A stretch of DNA of 5,886 bases from Geodermatophilaceae bacterium (GTDB lineage: Bacteria > Actinomycetota > Actinomycetes > Mycobacteriales > Geodermatophilaceae). Position 1 is the first letter of the stretch. Every line of letters starts with the position of its first letter. Position numbers and translations under genes: made by a program. The stretch spans positions 1 through 5,886 of the forward strand of contig JACCQS010000161.1 of NCBI GenBank assembly GCA_013814015.1. Reading direction: 5' to 3'. Of this stretch, positions 1 through 5,143 are shown in pieces. The notes beneath the pieces were generated by a model, which saw only the letters and a list, made by a program, of their open reading frames with translations, did not search any database and was not told the origin of the DNA.

Positions 1-500
1 AGCACAGTTACCCAAACCAGCCAGCGCCAACGGCTACTCAGCAGTCTTCCGTCCGGAAACAAGAGCAGCACAAGGGGTAGGCACAGGCCGATCGACCATG
101 GCCAGGCGTAGGCGTAGAACGTCAGGACGGTACGCAGCGTCGGCTCCGGCCATCCGTTGTCGAGACCGAGTTCGAACACCGGCGCCATCGCCGCCGTCGT
201 GGCGTGACCGATTCCCTCGGCCAGCAGCAACCAGCCGATCGGGTTTCGCGGGCGCTGCAAGGCGATGAGCACACCGGAGATCGGAAAGGCCAGACCCATC
301 ACGGAGTTCGTGACGACGAAGGTTTCCACCGCGTCGCCGATGTCGAAGCCCACTATGACGGACCCGACCACTGCGACCGCTACCTCGAGGATCGCGAGCG
401 CGAACAGCCCGAAGGCCAGGGTGCGGCGGCGCGTGCTCCGGCCGTACAGGTCCCCGTTCACGGCCGTCGGCTCGCCCACCGAAGCTCGGTGTGCGGACAT
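1..500 (-). CDS. Probable membrane sensor histidine kinase, N-terminal part (cut by left edge)
   Basis: Reading leftward from the ATG at 498-500 the frame stays open to the window edge, giving 166 residues of a longer protein. It has a short basic cytoplasmic N-terminus (RSTRRR, 21-26), then hydrophobic segments at about 27-51, 63-81, 88-106 and 124-148, with a fifth beginning near 157. Two motifs stand out: RNPIGWLLL (85-93) between segments 2 and 3, and FPDGRLLSSRWR (148-159). From memory this pair marks the multi-pass sensing region of many actinobacterial histidine kinases of the type paired with LuxR-family response regulators. The kinase domain itself would lie outside the window, so function is inferred. 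Some other multi-pass membrane proteins share these motifs. A GTG two codons upstream is an alternative start. The gene is transcribed away from the membrane protein beginning at 736. Confidence 0.72.
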   Translation of the reverse strand, partial: MSAHRASVGEPTAVNGDLYGRSTRRRTLAFGLFALAILEVAVAVVGSVIVGFDIGDAVETFVVTNSVMGLAFPISGVLIALQRPRNPIGWLLLAEGIGHATTAAMAPVFELGLDNGWPEPTLRTVLTFYAYAWPWSIGLCLPLVLLLFPDGRLLSSRWRWLVWVTV

Positions 501-735
501 ATGCACAGAGTCCCCGCGCCCGCACACCGCTTTCGCCGGTGACGCGTTCGGACTCACGTGCACATCCTGCTCGGCAGTGACCGGTTTGTCCTGGGTCGAT
601 TCTCCCGGGTCGATCGGGAAAACGCCCGGTTCTGAGGGGTCTGCTGCCTCTGCCGGACGGGTGCCGGGAGGGCTGACGCTGACCGGGTAGTGCCGACGCG
701 CTCCGCTTCGGCCCCGTTTCTCCAGGGAGACCAGC
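501..735. other. Divergent intergenic spacer
   Basis: This 235-bp gap separates the reverse-strand kinase-like gene from the forward membrane-protein gene and must hold the promoters of both. I see no convincing small gene in it. An 8-bp direct repeat GGGTCGAT occurs at 593-600 and 607-614, and TTGTCC at 586-591 could be a weak forward -35 box, but no good -10 box follows at proper spacing. The only confident signal is the ribosome binding site at its right end. Confidence 0.5.
724..729 (+). promoter_or_regulatory. Ribosome binding site of the 736 membrane-protein gene
   Basis: AGGGAG lies six bases before the ATG at 736 and is complementary to the 3' end of 16S rRNA. It supports 736 as the start rather than a later in-frame codon. 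Confidence 0.7.
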
Positions 736-1437
736 ATGACAACGACAGCTGAGACCAAACCTGCGCCGAGCAAGGACAGCGGACGGCGCCTTCGCCTGAC
801 GGCCCTCGCGGTAATTGCCCCGATCGGTCCACTGGCGATCGCCGGCATCCGCGCGGTGCTGCCGTATTCGACCGCCGAGGACAACGCCGGCATCGCCGCC
901 GGCATCGCTGCCCACCAGTCCGCCGAGAGCACGGTGCTCTGGCTCGGCCTGATCGCCTCGCTCACCCTGCTGGTCGGCGTCTTCGTGGTCAGCTCGGTGG
1001 CGGTACGCGGCGCACCGGTGCTCGGGACGATCGGTGCGGTGCTCGCCGTTGCCGGGTACAGCTCCCTGTTCATCGGCGTCCTGCCGCCCGATATCGCCGG
1101 CCTCGCCGCCGCGCAAGCCGGCGTGGACAACGCCACGACCGCCCAGATCCTCGACCAGATGGCTGCTCATCCCTCCGCGGCCATCGCGCTCATGCTGTTC
1201 GTGCTCGGGCACATCCTGGGCACGGTGTTGCTCGGCGTCGCGCTGTGGAAGGGGCGGCTGGTGCCGGCCTGGGCGGCGTTGATGCTGATCGTGTCGCAGC
1301 CATTGCACCTGGTCTTCGCCGTTGTCGTGTCGAACCGGCTGCTCGATGCGGCCGCCTGGTCACTCACTGCGGTTGGCTTCGCCGCCGCCGGCGCGGCCAT
1401 GCTGCGGCTCTCTTCAAAGGGATCAGCGACCGTATGA
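736..1437 (+). CDS. Six-segment membrane protein of unknown function
   Basis: The 233-residue protein starts at an ATG with a good ribosome binding site. After a polar, basic N-terminus (to about residue 20, ending GRRLRL) it has hydrophobic segments at about 21-43, 66-90, 94-116, 148-171, 177-198 and 205-224. Two longer loops follow segments 1 (about 44-65) and 3 (about 117-147). By the positive-inside rule the N-terminus is cytoplasmic. I do not recognise a family motif. The general look, a small Ala/Gly/Leu/Val-rich integral membrane protein, is common among uncharacterised actinobacterial proteins. Its divergent pairing with a kinase-like gene allows, but does not show, that the two-component system controls it or that it takes part in sensing. 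The gene ends seven bases before a large inverted repeat that probably terminates it. Confidence 0.8.
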   Translation: MTTTAETKPAPSKDSGRRLRLTALAVIAPIGPLAIAGIRAVLPYSTAEDNAGIAAGIAAHQSAESTVLWLGLIASLTLLVGVFVVSSVAVRGAPVLGTIGAVLAVAGYSSLFIGVLPPDIAGLAAAQAGVDNATTAQILDQMAAHPSAAIALMLFVLGHILGTVLLGVALWKGRLVPAWAALMLIVSQPLHLVFAVVVSNRLLDAAAWSLTAVGFAAAGAAMLRLSSKGSATV

Positions 1438-1443
1438 GGCGCT

Positions 1444-1499
1444 CAACCGGTCACAAACGACACGTTTCCGTGCCGCGCACTGTCGTTTGTGACCGGTTG
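1444..1499. terminator. Perfect 19-bp inverted repeat, probable bidirectional terminator
   Basis: The arms at 1444-1462 and 1481-1499 are exact reverse complements (19 of 19; arm begins CAACCGGTCACAAACGACA), separated by 18 bases. The element lies between the 3' ends of two convergent genes, six bases after the stop of the membrane-protein gene and 25 bases from the stop of the folate gene, so one structure could end both transcripts. Neither side has a T-run, which is common for actinobacterial terminators. The arms are about half G/C, lower than the surroundings. The left arm also contains part of a smaller alternative palindrome, AAACG-ACA-CGTTT (1455-1467). Confidence 0.75.
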
Positions 1500-1524
1500 G
1501 CGAGGCGGAGCGCCGAACACCGCG

Positions 1525-2175
1525 TCAGGGCGCGCTGCCGGCCGATCGAATCGGGCGAGTGCCGAGCAGCGCGGTGACGGTGTGGGTGACCGGGCGGTCG
1601 TAGTGCGCGCAGGGCAGGAAGTCGACGAGTTCGTCGTCGTACACGATTGCCAGCACAGGTCGATCGACCGGCAGACGGGACAGCGCCCGGTCGAAGTACC
1701 CACGGCCGTACCCGATCCGGGTTCCGCTCCGGTCCACAGCAAGAGCCGGGGTGAGTACGGCATCCACCTCGGACAGGCCATCCAGGCCGAGATCGGCACC
1801 CGTCGGTTCAAGGATCCCCAGCGGGCCGGGCCGCAGATTTCCGTCGTACACGGCCCAGGTCAGATCCTCCGGACCCGTGCAGGGCAGCAGGATCCGTACG
1901 CCCGCGGCCTGGAGCAGCACGAGTGTCTCGGCCGATCCCGGTTCGTCACCGAAGGGCACATACGCGGAGATCGTCGACCAGCCGGAGTCAGCCACCGCCG
2001 CCAGCAGATGCGCCTGCAGGGCACGGGTGGCCACCACCCGATCCTCCTCGGACCGCGCGGCGCGGGCGGCCAACAACCTGGTCCGCCACGCCTCTTTCTC
2101 CACCGCCTCGGGCGGCAGGTTCACGTCGGTCGGTAACGAATCGCTGGAGTCAGAGGTGTCTGCTGCCGGGCACAT
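1525..2175 (-). CDS. 5-formyltetrahydrofolate cyclo-ligase
   Basis: This 216-residue protein belongs to the 5-formyl-THF cyclo-ligase (5,10-methenyl-THF synthetase) family, a cytosolic enzyme that uses ATP to convert 5-formyl-THF into 5,10-methenyl-THF and so returns stored folate to one-carbon metabolism. Visible family features are a basic first helix (KEAWRTRLLAARAARS, 27-42), YVPFGDEPG (72-80), PLGILEP (118-124), the nucleotide-binding stretch LTPALAVDRSGTRIGYG (141-157) running into GRGYFDR (157-163), and H191-YDRPVTHTVT near the end. The first 17-25 residues (Ser/Asp/Thr-rich) precede the usual start of the fold, so the in-frame GTG codons at residues 18 or 26 are possible starts. However, AGGGTGAG upstream of the ATG supports 2175. 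The homologue has the same orientation beside galU in mycobacteria. Other family names are fau, ygfA and yqgN. Confidence 0.93.
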   Translation of the reverse strand: MCPAADTSDSSDSLPTDVNLPPEAVEKEAWRTRLLAARAARSEEDRVVATRALQAHLLAAVADSGWSTISAYVPFGDEPGSAETLVLLQAAGVRILLPCTGPEDLTWAVYDGNLRPGPLGILEPTGADLGLDGLSEVDAVLTPALAVDRSGTRIGYGRGYFDRALSRLPVDRPVLAIVYDDELVDFLPCAHYDRPVTHTVTALLGTRPIRSAGSAP

Positions 2176-2189
2176 GCGCTCACCCTAGA

Positions 2190-2195
2190 TAGGCT
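2190..2195 (+). promoter_or_regulatory. Candidate -10 box for leaderless galU transcript
   Basis: TAGGCT fits the actinobacterial -10 pattern TANNNT and ends seven bases before the A of the galU ATG at 2203, so transcription would begin at or next to the start codon. No ribosome binding site of normal strength lies before galU, which fits a leaderless mRNA. No clear -35 box is visible. TATCTA on the other strand (2186-2191) could serve the folate gene, so the two promoters would overlap in the 27-bp gap. This is inferred from pattern and spacing only. Confidence 0.45.
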
Positions 2196-2202
2196 GCGAC
2201 AG

Positions 2203-3114
2203 ATGACCCAGGCATCGCGCACGCCTTCGCCTACGCGCAAGGTGGTGATTCCCGTCGCCGGCCTGGGCACTCGCTTCCTTCCGGCCACCAAGGCCGTGCC
2301 CAAGGAGATGCTGCCGGTCGTCGATGTCCCCGCGCTGCAGTACATTGTGGAGGAGGCCGTACGGGCGGGGCTGCCCGAGGTCATGATGGTGACCGGCCGG
2401 AACAAGAGCGCGATCGAGGACCACTTCGACCGGATGCCCGAGATCGAGGCGGCGCTGGAGCGCAAGGGCGACCATGCCCGGCTGGCCGCCGTACGCCGCC
2501 CTACCGAGATGGCTGACGTGCACTTCATCCGCCAGGGCCAGGCACTGGGACTCGGACACGCTGTGCTCTGCGCAGCGCCTTTCGTAGGCAACGACGTTTT
2601 CGCCGTGATGCTCGGTGACGACCTGATCGACAGCCGCGACCTGTTGCTCGAACGGATGCTCGAGGTCCAGGCCCAACACGGCGGGTCGGTCCTGGCCCTC
2701 CTCGAGGTGGGCATTTCCAACATCGACAAATACGGCGCAGTCGCGGTGCAGCCCACGGATGCCGAGGACGTCGTACGCATCACCGACCTGGTGGAGAAAC
2801 CCCGGCAGGAGCAAGCCCCGAGTTCGCTGGCGATCATCGGTCGGTATGTGCTTGCTCCGGAGATCTTCGCGGCACTTCGCGACACCCCGCCGGGCGCCGG
2901 CGGCGAGATCCAGTTGACCGATGGCATCAAGGCGCTGGCCACGGCCGGTCAGCCCGTGCATGGCGTCGTCTTCACCGGGCGGCGGTACGACACCGGTGAT
3001 CGGCTGGACTACCTCAAAGCCGTCGTCCGGCTCGCCGCCGAGCGCGACGATCTTGGTCCGGCCTTTCGGGACTTTCTCGTCGAGTTCAGCGCAGACCTGA
3101 CGCACACCCAATGA
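2203..3114 (+). CDS. galU: UTP--glucose-1-phosphate uridylyltransferase
   Basis: The 303-residue enzyme makes UDP-glucose and pyrophosphate from UTP and glucose-1-phosphate in the cytoplasm. UDP-glucose feeds galactose metabolism, wall and capsule glycans and storage glucans. Length and motifs match bacterial GalU throughout: the nucleotide-binding loop VIPVAGLGTRFLPATKAVPK (15-34) with KEMLPVVDVP (34-43), QGQALGLGHAV (111-121), the metal-binding LGDD (137-140), VEKP (197-200), GRYVL (213-217), GGEIQLTD (233-240) and FTGRRYDTGDRLDYLKA (257-273). All expected active-site motifs are present, so the enzyme should be functional. The start has no obvious ribosome binding site and is probably leaderless. 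It leads a forward gene set with glp 26 bp downstream. The usual bacterial alternative, a glucose-1-phosphate thymidylyltransferase, is unlikely given the GalU-type GDRLDYLKA and EIQLTD motifs. Confidence 0.96.
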   Translation: MTQASRTPSPTRKVVIPVAGLGTRFLPATKAVPKEMLPVVDVPALQYIVEEAVRAGLPEVMMVTGRNKSAIEDHFDRMPEIEAALERKGDHARLAAVRRPTEMADVHFIRQGQALGLGHAVLCAAPFVGNDVFAVMLGDDLIDSRDLLLERMLEVQAQHGGSVLALLEVGISNIDKYGAVAVQPTDAEDVVRITDLVEKPRQEQAPSSLAIIGRYVLAPEIFAALRDTPPGAGGEIQLTDGIKALATAGQPVHGVVFTGRRYDTGDRLDYLKAVVRLAAERDDLGPAFRDFLVEFSADLTHTQ

Positions 3115-3140
3115 CCCAGCACACATGAGCGAGCACCCAC

Positions 3141-4388
3141 ATGACTGAGCCCGGATCGACCTCCGCTCGAACCGTCGAGGACTACCTCGACGCCGTCCTG
3201 GCCCTGATGCCGCACCCCGACCCGATCGAGGTCGCCCTGCTGGACGCTCAGGGCCTGCTCTGCGCCGAAGAGGTCATCAGCGACATCTTCCTGCCACCCA
3301 ACGATCACGCGGCCGCCGACGGGTACGCCGTACGTGGCTCGGATCTCCGAGGTGCCAGCGACGAGGAACCTGCCATGCTGCCGGTCGTCGGCGAGGCCGG
3401 GCCCGGTGATCACGAGCCGGGGTCGATCGGTTCCGGGATGGCGCTCAAGGTCACTGCCGGCACCCTGATGCCGGCCGGGGCCGACGTGGTCGTACCCCTG
3501 TCCTGGACCGATCGCGGCGTGGCGCGGGTGGCGATCCGCCGGGAATTGCCGCAAGGCACCTACGTCCGCAATCAGGGCGAGGACGTCGAGCCCGGCGATG
3601 CCGCGGTCAATGTCGGGACGCCGATCGGACCAGCGCAAGTGGGTCTGCTGGCAGCCGTCGGCCGGGAACGGGTGCTGGTCCGCCCGCGGCCCCGGGTCGT
3701 GATCATCTCGGCGGGCAGTGATCTCGTCGATGTGGGCACCAAGCCGGGCCTGGGCCAGACCGTCGACGTGAACAGCTATGCGCTGGCGGCTGCAGCCCGC
3801 GATGCCGGCGCAGAGGTCTACCGCGCCGGCATCGGGCGCGACGACAAGCGGCGGCTCGTGGAACTACTCGAGAGCCAGGTGATCCGCAGCGATCTGATCG
3901 TCATCTCGGGACGGTTCTCCAGTGACTCCTTCGATGTGATGCAGGAAGCACTCGCCGAGATCGGTGAGGTCAGCTTCGACGCCGTGGCGATACATCCGGG
4001 TGCGTTGCAGGGATCCGGCACACTCGGCGCGGCGCAGACGCCGGTGCTGTGCATCCCTGGCGATCCGGTCAGCGCCCTGGTCAGTTTCGAGGTCTTCATC
4101 CGGCCGGCGATCCGGCTGATGGCCGGCAAGCGACAACTGTTCCGCCGTACGGTCCAGGCCCAGTGCCAGGTCGAGCTGGACTCACCGGCCGGTCGTCGGC
4201 AGTACCGACGAGGTCAGGTCATGCGACACCCGGACGGCGGGTACGTGGTGAGTCCGGTCGGCGGCCCCGGCGCGCACCTGCTGGCCAACATGGCTCAGTC
4301 CAACAGCCTGATCGTCGTCGACCAAGATGTGACCCAGGTGCCGGTGGGGGACACGGTCACGGTCATCCCGATGCTGCTCGGGTCGTGA
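3141..4388 (+). CDS. glp: Glp: MoeA/gephyrin-like protein of the divisome with a degenerate active site
   Basis: The 415-residue protein has the full MoeA architecture: an N-terminal helix and linker (11-60), an elongated domain II with RNQGEDVEPGDAAVNVGT (143-160), the MogA-like domain III (about 184-325) and the C-terminal beta domain IV (about 335-412). ADGYAVR (59-65), the GED of domain II and AxHPG (283-287) keep the family pattern. In working MoeA the domain III loop reads like GGVSVGxxD; here it is SGRFSSDSFD (256-265). The STGDE motif is SAGSD (190-194), KPGKP is HPGAL (285-289) and PGNPVS is PGDPVS (306-311). These losses at sites tied to MPT-AMP binding and molybdate insertion argue against ordinary molybdenum cofactor synthesis. 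In Corynebacterium the syntenic gene is a repurposed molybdotransferase that binds FtsZ and the membrane receptor GlpR; glpR/sepX lies two genes downstream here. Annotation pipelines will probably call it moeA. The start has only a weak ribosome binding site, and the stop overlaps the next start. Confidence 0.88.
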   Translation: MTEPGSTSARTVEDYLDAVLALMPHPDPIEVALLDAQGLLCAEEVISDIFLPPNDHAAADGYAVRGSDLRGASDEEPAMLPVVGEAGPGDHEPGSIGSGMALKVTAGTLMPAGADVVVPLSWTDRGVARVAIRRELPQGTYVRNQGEDVEPGDAAVNVGTPIGPAQVGLLAAVGRERVLVRPRPRVVIISAGSDLVDVGTKPGLGQTVDVNSYALAAAARDAGAEVYRAGIGRDDKRRLVELLESQVIRSDLIVISGRFSSDSFDVMQEALAEIGEVSFDAVAIHPGALQGSGTLGAAQTPVLCIPGDPVSALVSFEVFIRPAIRLMAGKRQLFRRTVQAQCQVELDSPAGRRQYRRGQVMRHPDGGYVVSPVGGPGAHLLANMAQSNSLIVVDQDVTQVPVGDTVTVIPMLLGS

Positions 4389-5017
4389 ACGACTGGGCTG
4401 CCTCGGCCCATCCCGGCTGGCCGGTCACCTTGGCTGCGGAGCGAGTGACATTGCGCCCGCTGCGCCGCCGGGACGCGGCTGACTGGGAGCGGCTGCAGTT
4501 GGCCAACGAGGGATGGCTGTCTCCTTGGGAGCCGAGCGCCCCGGCAACCTGGGCGGTCCGGCACAGCCGGGGCAACTTCCGGCGGATGGTTCGGGCGTTG
4601 CGGCGACGAGCCAACCTGGGAATGTGTCTGCCCTTCGCCGTCGTCGTCGACGGGAAGTTCGCCGGACAGCTCACTGTGGACAACGTCGTACGCGGGGTCA
4701 TGCGCGGCGCCCATCTCGGGTACTGGATCGACCAGTCGGTGGCCGGCCGGGGGCACATGTCGCTGGCCGTGGCGATGGTGGTCGAGCATTGCTTCGGCCC
4801 GGTCGGACTGCACCGGCTACAGGCCGACGTCCGGCCCGAGAATGCGCCGAGTCGGGCACTGGTGATCGGCCTGGGGTTCCGCGAAGAGGCCTACTTCCTG
4901 CGGTATCTCGACATCGACGGAAATTGGCGCGACCACATCGGTTACGCACTGACCGCGGAGGACGACAGGGCCCGGATCGTCCGGGCACTTGGCCTCCGCC
5001 GCCAGAATGGGGCGTAG
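4385..5017 (+). CDS. rimJ: GNAT-family N-acetyltransferase, RimJ/RimL type
   Basis: This 210-residue protein starts at a GTG overlapping the glp stop by four bases (GTGA), which implies translational coupling. It has the GNAT fold order of the RimJ/RimL branch: VTLRPLRRRDAADWERL (21-37) as first strand and helix, FAVVVDGKFAGQLTVDNV (84-101), the acetyl-CoA pyrophosphate-binding turn in GYWIDQSVAGRGHMSLAV (112-129), RPENAPSRALVIGLGF (150-165) and a closing WRDHIGYAL (181-189). Founding members acetylate the N-terminus of ribosomal proteins, but homologues have varied protein and small-molecule substrates, so the target here is unknown. Its fixed place between glp and glpR in many actinomycetes suggests a link to division or envelope function, which is inference. 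The gene ends with tandem stops (TAGTAG, 5015-5020). Confidence 0.9.
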   Translation: MNDWAASAHPGWPVTLAAERVTLRPLRRRDAADWERLQLANEGWLSPWEPSAPATWAVRHSRGNFRRMVRALRRRANLGMCLPFAVVVDGKFAGQLTVDNVVRGVMRGAHLGYWIDQSVAGRGHMSLAVAMVVEHCFGPVGLHRLQADVRPENAPSRALVIGLGFREEAYFLRYLDIDGNWRDHIGYALTAEDDRARIVRALGLRRQNGA

Positions 5018-5131
5018 TAGAGCCGGATAAGGGTCAACCAGAGATGCAGGCCGCGACACACCGCTGACAATGCCAAGCGGCGAGCTCCGCACTGCCTACC
5101 GTGAGCACCGAACGTACGTGACGGGTGTGAC

Positions 5132-5137
5132 AGGAGG
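5132..5137 (+). promoter_or_regulatory. Strong ribosome binding site of glpR/sepX
   Basis: A full AGGAGG lies six bases before the ATG at 5144. It is the best Shine-Dalgarno match in the window, contrasts with the weak or absent sites of galU and glp, and fixes the start of the last gene. Confidence 0.85.
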
Positions 5138-5143
5138 TGCTAG

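Noticed and set aside
577..586. GTGACCGGTT, also present in the inverted-repeat arms near 1450 and 1490, as a shared operator
   Set aside because: Shared 10-mers are expected by chance in nearly 6 kb of G/C-rich DNA, and ACCGGT is self-complementary, which inflates such matches.
34..1308. Long open frame on the reverse strand across the first 1.3 kb
   Set aside because: It is Arg/Gly/Pro-rich with no family features and overlaps the membrane-protein gene and the kinase-like gene in other frames; long spurious frames are normal at this G/C content.
2185..3126. Open frame of 313 codons antisense to galU
   Set aside because: It mirrors galU on the other strand, has no recognisable motif, and galU is unambiguous.
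5064..5098. CTGACA as a -35 box for a sepX promoter
   Set aside because: No TANNNT-like -10 box lies 16-19 bases downstream.
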